Origin: Ahaetulla prasina
Taxonomy: Eukaryota > Chordata > Lepidosauria > Squamata > Colubridae
DNA: 64,000 nucleotides
NCBI RefSeq assembly: GCF_028640845.1
Contig: NC_080543.1
Coordinates: 1,992,667 to 2,056,666, forward strand
Direction: 5' to 3'
Shown here: one piece after another, positions 1 to 11,700 of the stretch
Layout: every line of letters starts with the position of its first letter
How positions within the stretch are numbered: position 1 is the stretch's first letter
The notes under the pieces: model-generated
Told to the model about the DNA's origin: nothing
The model's database searches: none
Seen by the model: the letters and a program-made list of their open reading frames with translations, nothing else
Translations under genes and position numbers: made by a program

Positions 1-60
1 ACCGCCCTGAGTCCTTCGGGAGAAGGGCGGTATACAAATTAAAATATTCATTCATTCATT
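1..60 (+). repeat. LINE 3' tail with (ATTC)n
   Basis: The CCGCCCTGAGTCCTTCGGG / AGAAGGGCGGTATA hairpin-like end found also at 17,930 and 20,695, followed by ATTC tetranucleotides. It is the tail of an element that begins outside the window. Confidence 0.5.
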
Positions 61-199
61 CATTCATTCATGTCAGCAATGTGGACCGAGATCTCGGCTG
101 AGGAGTGGGAAGAATCCCTGGCTTGCTTTGGGGTCATCAGCATGAGCTGAAAACCAGGTTTATTGTAAACCAATGTTTATATAAAATCATGGGGGATCC

Positions 200-600
200 A
201 GCAGAGAAGACCTTAGCCAAAATATCTGGAAAACCATTCAATTGGCAAAGCATCACTTGAACCAGTGGGAACATAGATGCTGGGTAACTGATGATGTTCC
301 CTAGTTGGGTCATGAGACGCCTGCAAGAAAACCACCCAGCTCAGAGAGCACCAAGGACCTCACAGCCTTCTTCCTCCTTCCCTTCACCCCCTCCTCCACT
401 CCACAAACCTCACTCCCCTCCAGCCAGATGATGTTACCCAGATGGATCACGAAACGTCTGCAAGAAAACCACCCCACCATTCTCTTCCTCCTTCTCTCCA
501 CAAACCCCGCTCCTTTCCAGCACTGATGTTGTTACGTAGTTGGGTCATGAAACGTCTGCAAGAAAACCACCAAGCTCAGAGAGCACCCAGGGCCCAGTTT
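200..600. repeat. Imperfect triplication of a ~115-base unit
   Basis: The string GTCATGA(G/A)ACG(C/T)CTGCAAG with AAAACCACC recurs near 307, 447 and 543, with CT-rich sequence between. It resembles no coding gene; the short frames here are chance. Confidence 0.5.
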
Positions 601-699
601 TCAATCCTTATCTACCCAGTCTCTTCTATTGGAACTGAGATTTATCCCTGGTTATTTCACGGGGTGAGGGGGGGGAATGCTCTCTAACTTCCCTGAGCC

Positions 700-1500
700 C
701 CTCCCTCGTCAATTTCCAAGCCAAATTTTCTCCTCCTTTTAATGTACTGCGCTGCAGTTATAGCCCCTAAAAGTATCCCACCAGAATGTGTGGTTTTGTT
801 GGGGTTTGTTTGTTTGTTTTGCATCTTTTAGATCTCTTAGGACGGATTGTTGAATTTGTTGTCATCTTAGTTTGGGGCGTTGTTGTGTGGTTACTTAGGG
901 CAGGGACCACATATCTGGAAGGCTCGATTTTTTTGCTCCCGCCGTCCTGTTTCGGTTGCATAACTTGCCCAGCCAACTCTAACGCTAAGGTGACTCATGC
1001 TCAGCAGTTATTTTTAAAAAGACACACAGAGGGAGAATTTTGGCATTCCTGCATGTCCTTCCGTCGGAAATCTTTGCCCAGGGAAGAGTCAAAACGTGCC
1101 AAGAAACACACCGATGCTCTCAGTGGCACTGCCTAAGTGCCCTGCCCTCCCTCTGGTGTGTTTTTTGTTTTGTGTGTGCGGCTTTTTTCAAACCAAGATT
1201 AGACCAAAACCTCTACGCCCAATTTATTTTGCACTTTGCAAGATCTCCCCTGTGAGTCATCTTGGCTTCCCTGCTGTTTTCTGGACAGAAAGGTTTTATT
1301 ATTTAGTTCGTTACTACAGCCCGGGAGGATCCTGGGTAACACACAGCAGTAACCGAGATAAAATTCAAACCAGCTAAACCTTCAAAATTACACAAAGATC
1401 GTGAGCTTCCCGGACCAGAACAGAAGACTGGTAGAAATGGTACGGACTGGGCTTGTGAATGGAATATTCATTGTGAATATTAATAGTGAGAACTATTTTG
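700..1500. other. No gene or clear repeat recognised
   Basis: AT-rich to mixed sequence with short chance frames. Nothing with splice sites or family similarity was recognised. Confidence 0.4.
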
Positions 1501-1504
1501 GTCG

Positions 1505-2395
1505 GGGAATTAAGGCACCCGTCTAGAAAACAGAAGATGGTGAGTTCTAGTCCCACTTTAGGCATGAAAGCCGGCTGGGAGACTTTGGGCCAATTACCAG
1601 GAGACGGTGAGTTCTAGTCCCGCCTTAGGCACAAAAGCCAGCTGGGAGACTTTGGGCCAATGACCAGGAGATGGTGAGTTCTAGTCCCGCCTTAGGCACA
1701 AAAGCCTGCTTAGTGACTTTGGGCCAATTACCAGGAGACGGTGAGTTCTAGTTCCACCTTAGGCATGAAAGTCGACTGGGAGACTTTGGGCCAATGACCA
1801 GGAGATGGTGAGTTCTAGTCCCGCCTTAGGCACAAAAGCCTGCTTAGTGACTTTGGGCCAATCACCAGGAGACGGTGAGTTCTAGTTCCACCTTAGGCAT
1901 GAAAGCTGGCTGGGAGACTTTGGACCAATCACCAGGAGACGGTGAGTTCTAGTCCTGCCTTAGGCACAAAAGCCAGCTGGGAGACTTTGGGCCAATGACC
2001 AGGAGACGGAGAGTTCTAGTCCCGCCTTAGGCACAAAAGCCTGCTTAGTAACTTTGGGCCAATGACCAGGAGACGGTGAGTTCCAGTCCCGCCTTAGGCA
2101 CAAAAGCCTGCTTAGTAACTTTGGGCCAATGACCAGGAGACGGAGAGTTCTAGTCCCGCCTTAGGCACAAAAGCCTGCTTAGTGACTTTGGGCCAATGAC
2201 CAGGAGACGGTGAGTTCTAGTTCTGCCTTACGCACAAAGCTGGCTGAGCGATTTGGGGCCAGTTCCTCCCTCCGAGTCCAATCCATCTCACGAGGTTGTT
2301 GTTGTGGGGAAAACGGGAAAAGGAAGTGGGCGTTGGATATGTTTACCACCTTATTTGTAATGGTCATAAAGACAGGATACAAATAAATTAACAAA
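1505..2395 (+). repeat. Sauria-type SINE with an internally amplified ~67-base segment (11 copies)
   Basis: The head (GGGAATTAAGGCACCCGTC-like) and tail (CCTCCGAGTCC, ACGAGGTTGTTGTTGTGGGG, GGATACAAAT) fit one tRNA-derived squamate SINE. Between them GGTGAGTTCTAGTCC...TTTGGGCCAATGACCAGGAG recurs at about 1,538, 1,606, 1,672, 1,738, 1,806, 1,876, 1,942, 2,008, 2,073, 2,139 and 2,206. Two sub-types alternate (CTGCTTAGTGAC and CTGGGAGAC). Confidence 0.8.
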
Positions 2396-2757
2396 ACCTC
2401 CCAAAATGCAAACCAGGCGTCATGTGACTTTTAGCACAAACGTGTGTGCAAAGCCCACTTGTGAATGCACACGCTGGTGTAGAGAAGACTCTGATGGTGG
2501 AAGGACCATGAAAGTCCTTTCAAGGTAGGTGGAGGAAAATCGGCTGCTAGTCAAGTTAGAAAAATGTGGTTCCTCCTGTTCTCTTCATTCCAGGCCAGGG
2601 ATCTCATTGCTCTCCCGATCCAGACAGATCTGGAAAAGAGACTTCTAGCACACCCAAGATCCATAATTGCTTTTTGTTTCTCTCGCTGGATCTGGGGAGG
2701 GGGGGGGGCGCTGGGTGTGGCAAGGGTCCCACTGCAACGGTATCAACACTGTTAGGA

Positions 2758-3430
2758 CAGGGGGTCTCCAAACTTGCCAACTTTTAAGACTTTTGGACTT
2801 CAACTCCCAGAATTCCCCAGCCAGTTATGATGCAGAGAGAAACAGGAAGCCATTATGACTGGGGAATTCTGGGAGTTGAAGTCTTAAAAGTCTCCAAGTT
2901 TGGAGACCCCCTCTATTACAAGCAACCAAAAGACCCCACACTTCACACCCAAGGTCCCTTGTGCTCTCTGAACCAGTGTTTCTGCCATTCTTAAGATTGG
3001 TGGACTTCAACTCCCAGAATCCCCCAGTCTTGTTTCCTGTCCCACCAGAACTATTGCTAGAGCAACCAAAACACACCACGTTTCCTTCTTATGTGCACTT
3101 CAACTCCCAGAATTCCCCAGCCAGTTATGATGCAGAGAAAAACAGGAAGCCATTATGACTGGGGAATTCTGGGAGTTGAAGTCCACGTGTCTTAAAAGTC
3201 TCCAAGTTTGGAGACCCCTCTTGCAAGCAACCAAAAGACACCCCACTTCGCACCCAAGTGCTCTCTCAACCAGTGTTTCTGCCATTGTTAAGATTGGTGG
3301 ACTTCAACTCCCAGAATCCCCCAGCCTTGTTTGTTTCCTGTCCCACCAAGATTATTGCTAGAGCAACCAAAACACACCACATTTCCTTTTTCTCATGTGC
3401 ACTTCAACTCCCAGAATTCCCCAGCCATCA
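2758..3430. repeat. Palindromic MITE relatives, tandemly duplicated (~310 bases)
   Basis: GGGGTCTCCAAACTTG...ACTTCAACTCCCAGAATTCC and its reverse complement flank a short core. The block from about 2,800 to 3,090 is repeated at about 3,096-3,400, including AGCAACCAAAACACACCAC and the GTGCACTTCAACTCCCAG join. Confidence 0.65.
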
Positions 3431-3445
3431 TGAATAATGCTTCTA

Positions 3446-3808
3446 CAGGTAGTCCTTGACTTACAACGGTTCATTTAGTGACTGTTCGAATTGTTACAAT
3501 GGCACTGGAGAAAAGTGACTTATGACCGTTTTTCGCCCACTTACGACCCCTTCGTACGATCAAAATTCAGACGCTTGGCAACTGGTTTCGTATTTATGAC
3601 GGTCCCTGGATGATGCGATTCCATTTTGTGGACCTTCTGACAAGCAAAATCCACGGGGAGGACAGATTCACTTAATGACCACGTTCCTAATTTATTAGCT
3701 GCAAGTGATTCGCGCAACGACCGTGGCCGGTAAGGTCGTAAAACGGGGCAAAACTCACAGCAACAGAAATCTGGAGCTCAGTTGCGGTTGTAAGTCGAGG
3801 ACGACCTG
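3446..3808. mobile_element. MITE with CAGGTAGTCCTTGACTTAC termini
   Basis: Non-autonomous DNA transposon with terminal inverted repeats (right end GTAAGTCGAGGACGACCTG), flanked by TA on both sides. The TA flank suggests a Tc1/mariner-type mover. It is one copy of the commonest MITE family in the window. Confidence 0.7.
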
Positions 3809-4004
3809 TATTTCTCAACCACATGGAGATGGGGCGGACTTCAACTCCCAGAGTTCCCGCAAGCCAGCTCCGCTGGGTCTTTCTCCCATCTCCGCGGGAT
3901 GGGGAATTCTGGGAGTTGGAGTCCACCCATCATCGAGGGGCCAAAGGTTGAGATACTAAGCTGGACACACACACAAACCAACCACAAATCTTGGTCTGCT
4001 AGAA

Positions 4005-4139
4005 CAGGGGTCTTCAACCTTGGCCACTTTAAGCCTGGAGGACTTCAACTCCCAGAATCCCCCAGCCAGCAAAGCTGGCTGGGGAATTCTGGGAGTTGAA
4101 GTCCTCCAGGCTTAAAGTGGCCAAGGTTGGAGACCCCCG
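4005..4139. mobile_element. Palindromic MITE with perfect 8-base target duplication
   Basis: A 135-base near-perfect palindrome starting CAGGGGTCTTCAACCTTGG. TGCTAGAA flanks it on both sides (3,997-4,004 and 4,140-4,147). The 8-base duplication and CAGGG terminus place it in the hAT superfamily. Confidence 0.85.
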
Positions 4140-4159
4140 TGCTAGAAAAAAAGACTCCC

Positions 4160-4900
4160 ATCCAGACGACATTTGCAGATCGCGGCCTCTTTTTCACGTG
4201 AACGCCTTGCAGGGGCAGCCAGCGCGCATTCACACAACCACCGCTGCCCTTCACAAGCTCCCGAGCGTCAAGGCGGGCTGGCCGGCCAACAAATCCGGGA
4301 AAAACCACCGGGGCATCCCCACGACCCCTTCGGCGGACGCGCGGGTGCCACCAGGTCGCCCTCCGCCCGTTTCCAATCGCAGGATGGCCGCGGATGATGG
4401 GAAGGCGGGTGTGGGCCGCCCGAGGCCTCTCGGCCCGCGTTCACACGAGCCCGGCGGCGGCCACGCCCCATTTCCAAAGCAGCCAATGGGCGCGCTTCCC
4501 GCTCCCTCCCTCCCTTCCCCCCCCCCGCGGCCACGTCGACGCGCGTCCGTTCACACGTTACGTCGGCCACGCACCTCGCGGAGGGCCCGGATCTCCTGCG
4601 GAGCCCTCCCGCTGGCCCGAGCGCCGCCCAGGGGTCTCCGGGACTCCGTCGTCGTCCGCGGGCACGGCCTCGTCCCGACGCCGCCGACCCCGGCCTCGTC
4701 GTAGCGACGGAACCGACGAGCCCGCGGCCCGCCCGCCTGGCTCCGCCGCCGCCGCCGCCATCTTCTCCCGGCGGGAGGAGGGCGGGGCGGAGCCGGCCAC
4801 GCCTCCTGCTCCATATTCATGAGCGGCCCTGGCGGAGCGCGGCCCTGGCGTAGGGCGGGTGGCCACGCCCCTTCGTGAATATTCATGAGCGCCGGGCTTC
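4160..4900. promoter_or_regulatory. CpG-island promoter with a duplicated GC-box/ATTCATGAG module
   Basis: CpG-rich island, the densest in the left third of the window. Near its right edge a module is present twice: GGCCACGCC, a short spacer, then ATATTCATGAGCG (around 4,793-4,825 and 4,860-4,893). The CCACGCCC part fits a Sp/KLF site. The orientation toward the candidate minus-strand exon is inferred. Confidence 0.5.
4575..4761 (-). CDS. Candidate first coding exon of an unidentified gene
   Basis: Within a CpG island, the minus strand carries an ATG after AGAAG, a 62-codon frame and a donor GAG|GTGCGT at 4,575/4,574 (phase 1). The product starts MAAAAAEPGGRAAGSSVPSL, then has an Arg run and an acidic stretch; it is low-complexity and not diagnostic. 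No later exon is seen to the left, so the gene would continue outside the window or through a long intron. RNF169, a human neighbour on this side of POLD3, has a loosely similar Ala/Arg-rich start, but the RING cysteines expected in its first exon are absent. Confidence 0.35.
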
Positions 4901-5293
4901 TCCCGCCTGAAGTGCCTTTCCCCCCCTCCACGAAGAGGTGGAGCCTAATGCGTCCCCGAAGGCTGGGCGGACGCGTGTCTGTTACACGTGTGCATAGCAT
5001 TACGCTCAATGACACGCATCTGCTGCACATCTGTATATGTCTCTCTCTACACACAGACACGCACCCCAAAGCATCAGAGTGCCAAAAGAGAACCCATAAC
5101 GGAGACTTTGCTGGCTCTGAGAAATGAAATGTTACATACTTTTATATTTTTCTCTCGTGTACTTTCATCGAAATGGGATTTGAATGTGCCATCTTTTTCT
5201 CACAAATACACACACACACACACACAAAAGACCGGCAGTGTAAGCCCATACAAGACAGCTAGGCCTGAGGTGCATAGGCCATTCCATCCAGAT

Positions 5294-5424
5294 CGGGGGT
5301 CTCCAACCTTGGCAACTTTAAGACTTGTGGACTTCAACTCCCAGAGTCCCAGAGCTTTGCTGGCTGAGGGATTCTGGGAGTTGAAGTCCACAAGTCTTAA
5401 AGTTGCCAAGGTTGGAGACACCTG
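5294..5424. mobile_element. Palindromic hAT-type MITE
   Basis: A 131-base palindrome of the same family as 4,005-4,139. Flanks ATCCAGAT and ATCCGGAT match 7 of 8 bases. Confidence 0.8.
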
Positions 5425-5519
5425 ATCCGGATGTTTTGCAGGCCAGATGTGGTAGCCCTCCCCACAACCAAGTGGCTGACCTCAGGCAGGCTAATAGGTG
5501 AAGCTAGGTGCCACCGTGA

Positions 5520-5680
5520 GATCTTGCTTTAATGAGCGGTGGGTCCCTTAATGACCATTGCAAAAATGGCCATGCATTTAGTGGTTGTGTGATGTCTCAC
5601 TTAATGGCTACGTCACTTAAAAAATGAATTTCCTGACTAATTGTAGTCAAAACTGAGGACAAACCTGTATATGGAAGTGG
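5520..5680. repeat. Decayed fragment of the CAGGTAGTCC MITE family
   Basis: TTAATGACCATTGCAAAAATGG, CTTAATGGC and ACTGAGGACAAACCTGTA resemble the inner and right parts of that MITE. Confidence 0.5.
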
Positions 5681-5784
5681 CCATGCAGCCAACAAGGGTT
5701 GAACTCAAAAGTTCTCGATTGTTTCTATGTCAAGGTATTTCTAGATAAGTCCTGATAAGTCAATAATTCCAGCTGCGTTTAAGA

Positions 5785-5940
5785 GTGCAGAGAAGAGCAA
5801 CGAAGATGACCAGGGGACTGGAGGCTCAAACATACGAAGAACGGTTGCAGGAATTGAGTAGTTTAATGAAAATAAGGAATAGGAGGTGACACCACAGCTA
5901 AAAGACCTCCAAGGTCCCTTCCAACTCATTTATTCTGTTT
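5785..5940 (+). repeat. CR1 LINE 3' fragment, internally deleted
   Basis: AGAGTGCAGAGAAGAGCAAC, GAACGGTTGCAGGAATTG and the terminal CTCCAAGGTCCCTTCCAACTC are CR1 3' landmarks; the middle is missing. Confidence 0.75.
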
Positions 5941-6145
5941 AAATTTTTTTAAAATGAACACAAGGAAGACGGCTATGGATGGACTCGCTTTTGAAGTATT
6001 CACCTGCGTGGGAAACTTTCCAAAGTTTCAGGGAAGGATGTTGACCAAACAGCAGTAGAGACACAAATCCCAAACCGAACCACCTTTCCCTCCTCCCGCC
6101 AAAAACAAATTAAGAGGGGCGAAAAGCAGCATACAAGACCATGTC

Positions 6146-8520
6146 TTTATTCAACTTGGCTTTTCCGGTATAAATTTCTTGGGGGAGGGGGGAGAAATTG
6201 GAGGACAATGTTTTAAGAAAAGACAAAAAAAGAAGGGAAACAACAGAGGCCTCTTAACTCCTTATCCAACCCATAATTCTCTCCAAGAAAGTCAGACTCA
6301 CTTCTTGCCCTGGGGTTTGACATACAAAACTGGAGTTAAACACTACAGACTGGTTCTTGATTGGAAGTTGACAAACGCACCCACACCCCAAAAAAATATC
6401 TGTATTATTATTATTATTATTATTACTGCCCTGGGGCATTCATTGTAAAATGACCCACTAGGATTGCGGTGTTTCCCAACCATGGCAGGTTTTAAGAAGG
6501 GTGGGCTTCAACTCCCAGAATTCCCCAGCCGGCTCTGCTTGAATGGGGGAATTCTGGGGGTTGAAGTCCAGCCCACTTACAACCTGCCAAGATTGGGAAA
6601 CACTGACCCGGAAGCTGATCAAACCAGGGCAAGAGACATTTCTTGCTCTCTGAATAATTTTGGGATCATTTCTGATTTTTCAGCAAGGGATTAATTAAAC
6701 TTGCTCGTTGAAATCAAAGCTTTTGCAGGCTTAAAATGCTGTGCAGAAATACACTTTAGCTGAAAAAGTGAACGCTTTTTCATTTGGCCTTCTAGCAGAC
6801 CAAACAGACAATCCATTCTAAGAAGCCATCCGGAATTTTAAGAGAAAGTTTATTGGGGGGGATATCTTCCCGGAAAGCATCTTTTGCCGGATGGCCTATA
6901 ACTCAACTACCATTATTTGGCTGCAAAAATCCAAACAGCCAGCCCACTAGTCGGGAGAGGAGATGCATGGATGTGCCTAACTATTGAGGGGTTATCTGCA
7001 TGTCTGCAAACATGAAGCCTTTAATGGCTGCAAAACCACGGTTAACAACTGCTAGAGTTGAACTGGGTTAATCTGTCTGTGTGCGTGTGTCTGTACAATA
7101 CTTGCCTGGTGTAGCCTGAGAACAACTGATCTGAATTCCTGCTCCTTTTCCGCTCCCCGTTGAGAATATCCCGTGGAAAACCTGGGAAAATAACACTACC
7201 CACTTATCAGAAAACTCCTGGAGAAGTGGAAAGGAGGAGGCACACCAGAGAGAGGCAAAACGGTAATCCAAGAGGCAGTTGTGACTTTTGTCACACATAG
7301 CTGACAATGTCCAAATTGTAGGACTGGTTGTTTTACCTAAATTTGAGGCCTCTGTAGATCTTTAATTTCTTTGGGAGTTGGGCCCCGAAGCATCTTCCTT
7401 CTTGTTCCTTTGATATCAACGGCCAAGTTCTTGAGCAGACCCTGCCCCCAAAATAGCGTAAGGCCACCAATTTTCCACGCATCCCTTCATCCCAGTTTAT
7501 GGAGGGGCTGCTCTACATCCCCCCGTAGAGGGTCCAAGCCAAAGCCACATTCTTTGGAGGCGGGGAAACCAGGGCAACTGGCTTGTGTAACCATGTTGGG
7601 AAGGTATCGGTAGTTATTTCGGCCGATGTGTGAAGGACAGAGTAGGACCTTCCGCCTCAACGGTGCTCCTGGCCAATCCTGAAGGGTTTCCCATTGTGGA
7701 GAATTCACAACGACCAATCCGATTAGGGGCTTCAAGAAAGCAAGCCTTGGTCGAGTCCCAGGCTGGGGATCTTTCGGAGGCTGGATCAAAGCTTTGCAGG
7801 ATCTGAGGAATCCGGAGGGTTCGGTTGAAGGAATCGGAAGTCAACAGATGGCCTTCTTAGAAGACCAAAGTGTCCCTCAACGATCTCAACTTGGCAGTTG
7901 TCCCTGGGGAACAGAGGGGCCTTACCGGGCTAGGCAGTGGAGAGCCTTAAAAGAGGCCAGGTCAGATGTTTCCAGCTGCAAGTCCTAGTGGATCATGAAG
8001 ATTCCGTGGGGATCTTCTTGGAAGCAAGCCCTGTGGAACCATGAAGTCTCGCCTGGATCTTCTTGGAGGCATCTCCCCTGGCTTTCCTCTGGAGACCCCC
8101 GTGGACCTCTTGTCAGCGAGGGGGCTAGTTGTGGCCCCAAAGACAACCCCCTTCCCAAGAAAGACAACCACCCCCTTCCCGTTCCCAGGAAGGGATTGCA
8201 AACCTGCCACACCTGAAGAGGAGGGATGGCCGTTTCAATTTCTGAGCCAAAGAGGTGGAGCTACCACACCTGAGGAGGACCTGCCTCAAAAGCTCTGCGT
8301 TAAAAAGATCAAAGAAGGTGTACTGTCTTCGGCTGAAAACTTCTAAGCACCTGGCTGCCCCCCGCCAAGTCTTCAAGCACCCGGCGTCCGCCTAAATTTC
8401 AGGATCAGAAGCTTCTCAAGTCCCGCCGCCTGGATCCCGAGAGCTCACCTAGGTAGCAAATCCCGTGCCTCCAGGGGAAGAGGCTCGCTCAGGCAGGGAT
8501 TCCTGCAGATCCTCTGGAGC
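6146..8520 (-). other. POLD3: Presumed POLD3 3' UTR and downstream region
   Basis: Mostly non-repetitive sequence follows the stop codon. AATAAA signals on the minus strand lie at 6,849-6,854 and 6,146-6,151; either could end the transcript. Which is used cannot be decided here. A palindromic MITE relative sits at 6,467-6,605, so the nearer signal is the simpler choice. Confidence 0.4.
6467..6605. mobile_element. Diverged palindromic MITE
   Basis: GTTTCCCAACCATGGCAG...CTGCCAAGATTGGGAAAC inverted ends around CTTCAACTCCCAGAATTCCC; related to the 4,005 family but diverged at the tips. No clear target duplication. Confidence 0.65.
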
Positions 8521-8723
8521 TCATTTCTTTTGGAAGAAGCCCATGATGGAGGCCTGCTTGTTGGCCTTGCCCGGAACCGCCCCTCCTTTCTTGGTGCCTC
8601 TCTTCTCCTCTTTGGGGTCTTTTTTCGGGGGGCCAGCAGGGGCCTTGTGAGCCGCGCTGGGCTTGGTGCGGACCTCCTCTTCGCTCTCCGTGCAAGATTC
8701 ACTCTCGTAGGCTTTTTCCGTCA
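8521..8723 (-). CDS. POLD3: POLD3 coding exon 12 with PCNA-binding C terminus
   Basis: Encodes VTEKAYESESCTESEEE through to the C-terminal PIP box QASIMGFFQKK and the TGA stop. The PIP consensus (Q, hydrophobic, FF) is intact. Acceptor TATCCCCAG. Confidence 0.97.
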
Positions 8724-11700
8724 CTGGGGATAAGAGGAGACATAGGTTTAGACCGGGGTCTCCAACCTTGGTCCCTTTAAGACTTGTGGACTTCAGCTCC
8801 CAGAGTTCCTCAGCCAGCTTTGCTTTTCAACAGATTTCTCACTTAGCAACATAAATTTTGGGTTGTGAGTCAAGGACCAATGTTGAAAGGAATAACCTTT
8901 CTAAAACAGGGCTTCAGTTACAGGATAATATTTGTTTGTTTGTATCCTGCCTTTATTATTTTTACAAATAACTCAAGGCAACAAACATACCTAATGCTCC
9001 TTCCTCCTATTTTCTTCACAACAACCCTGCGAGATGGGTTGGGCTGAGAATTGACTGTCCCAAAATCACCCTACTGGCTAAGGCGAGACCGGAACTCGGC
9101 ATCTCCTGGTGATTGGCCCAAAGTCACCCAGGCAGCTTTCATGCTTAAGGCGGGACTAGAACTCACCGTCTCCTAGTGTTTAGCCCAAAGTTATCCAGCT
9201 GGCTTTCATGCCTAAAATGGGACTTGAATTCACCACTTCCCATTTTGTAGCCAGATGCCTTAACTCTAGACCAGAGGTCGGCAACCTTAAACACTCAAAG
9301 AGCCACAAAGGCCCTAACCGGAACCCTCCCCATTCCAATTCTGCAGCCAACTGGAAGTCCGGTTCCCCCCACCATAGTTCTCTTCCTAGCGCAGCATCCT
9401 TTTTCCTCTACTTTATTCTAACTGAAAGCCCTATCAATTGTGAAACTGATTGGCGACAGGGAGCCGCAGCCGAAGGATAAAAGAGCCACATGCGGCTCCA
9501 GAGCCACAGGTTGCCGAGGCCTGCTCTAGACCAAACAATATGGCTAAGCTAAAGCTTTGTATGCGCTTCTTGGCTGTCCCAACACTCACCAGGTGGGAAC
9601 ACCTGACTTCCATAGGTCCAAAGGGGTGGGGGTGGGGGGCTGGACTACAAAGAGGTTCACCAGAGACAGGTGACATCTCAGGAAGGAGCTGCCAAGGGCA
9701 CTTTATTTAATTTATTTATATAAATATTTATAACCCGATGGGACATTCTCAAGCAGTTACCGTAATTAAAAACCAACCAATCCATTCAGAACCACAGGAG
9801 GGCACTGAGATTCATTGTGCCCAGGGACACCTGAGCTACCTACCGATACAGCCTTCCTCGTCCACAAAGGTTCTGGATTTCAAGACACGTTTCCGCTTGC
9901 GTTTCTTCACTCCCACGGAAGCCTGAAAGAGGGCAACGGAAAGAAAGACAGTGAGAAGTCCCTGCCCTACTCAACCATATTCAACAAGCACAATTGTCGG
10001 TCACCGCGGGAGAATGTTTTATTGTGGGTGAATAAAAGCCGGGGGATATGCCTCAGGGAATAGCCTTCTTGCAAGGAGAAGAATCCGGGCACACCTGTGT
10101 GCGTGTGGCATCTGGGAGAAAAAAAGATCCAGGGGATTTAGAGAGCCCTCGGCTGGATCCAGCAGGACTCGGCTCGGGCTGTTAACGTCAGCCGTACGGA
10201 ATCCTTTTCTACCAATACAGGTAGTCCTTGACTTACGACCACAATTGAGCCCCAAAAAAGCAAGACCCTTTTTTTAAAGTGGGTTTTGCCTCATTTTACG
10301 GCCTCTCTTGCCTCAGTTGTTAAGTGAACCGCTGCAGTGGTTTAAGTTAGAACCAGGGTTGTGAAGTGAATCTGGCTTCCCCCGATTAAGCTCGCCGGTC
10401 GGAAGGTCGCTAAAGGGGATCGCATCTCACTCACTCACTCACTCACACACACACGATGCTGCAACTGTCATAAGTACATGCCAGTTGCCAAGCATCCGGA
10501 TTTTGATCATGTGAAAAACGGTGAGTCACTTTTTTCAGTGTCATCGTAACTTCAAACAGTCACCCAATGAATGGTTGTAAGTCAAGGACCTCCTATTATT
10601 ATCAGGCTGGAGGCACTATTCAGGATAGACACACACCCAATGTTCTGTTCCTTCCCTCCTTCCTTCCTTCCCTCCCTCCCTCCTCTTTTCCTTCCTTCCT
10701 TCCTCTTTTTCTTCCTTCCCCCCTTTCCTTTCCTTCCTTCCCCTTTCTCTCTCTCCTTCTCTTTCTCATCTTTCTTGTTTCTTTCTTGTCCTTCTCTTTC
10801 ATCGCTTTCTTGTGTCTCTCCTCTCTTTCCTTTCTGTCTGTCTCTCACACATTTTTCTTTCTTTCTCTTTCCTTCCTCCTTCTCTCCTCTCTCACACCCA
10901 CACACCTGTGCTTAGGGGTATTTACCTCCACAGGTGCAGGGGCTGGCTGTGGCTGTGGCTTCTGAGCTGGCGCAGGAGGATTGTCTTCAGAAATTGCCAG
11001 TGAGGAAGAATCTGCAAGAAGAAACAACACTGTAAATTTGACTTGCTGTTGCCTGTGTGACTTCAGCTGTATCCTTTCCTTCTGCAAGTCAACAAATGAC
11101 TCCATGAGCCTCCAGGACTGAGGGAGGATCAGAGTATGGCTTTCCCTGTAGTGATACCTTCCCTGCTATCTGCTTTATGTATGCCAAAGAAACATTGGGC
11201 TAAAGACTGTCCAGTCTCCCTTTATGTCCACTTTTATTGGGCAGTTCTGTTTTGGTCATGAAGTAGCCACAAAGTATGTTCTGGATCTGAAACTGGTTCA
11301 TTCTGTTAAGTCAGCGACGTCCAGGATGAAGCTGAGTGGCATTCAGCGCAGCACAGAGAAAAAAAAGTTGGAAGGGACCTTGGAGGTCTTCTAGTCCAAC
11401 CCCCCCCCCTGCTCAAGCAGGAAATCCTAGACCATTTCAGACAAATGGCCGTCCAATCTTTCTTCTTAAAGCCCTCCCAGTGATGGAGCACCCATAACTT
11501 CTGGTGGCAAGCTGTTCCACTGGTTAATTCTTCTCCCTGTCAGGAAATTTCTCTTTAATTCCAGGCTGGTTCTCTCCTTGATTAGTTTCCATCTGTTGCT
11601 CCTTGTCCTGCCCTCGGGTGCTCTGAATAGCTGGACCCCCTCTTTGGGGCTGCCCCTTAGATACTGGAAGACTTCTTTTCATTAAACTAGACATCCCCAA

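Noticed and set aside
1505..2395. Regular repeats resembling a CRISPR array
   Set aside because: The units are adjacent and homologous throughout with no unique spacers, and this is vertebrate DNA.
4575..4761. Naming the candidate exon RNF169
   Set aside because: Position fits and the Ala/Arg-rich start is loosely similar, but the RING cysteines expected in that exon are absent.
4340..4870. Plus-strand frames in the left CpG island
   Set aside because: No family similarity; the minus-strand frame has the better start and donor.
7950..8430. Additional exon in the 3' region of POLD3
   Set aside because: Open frames exist, but POLD3 is complete at the PIP box. The repeated GGATCTTCTTGGA(A/G)GCA words look like a local duplication in the 3' UTR.
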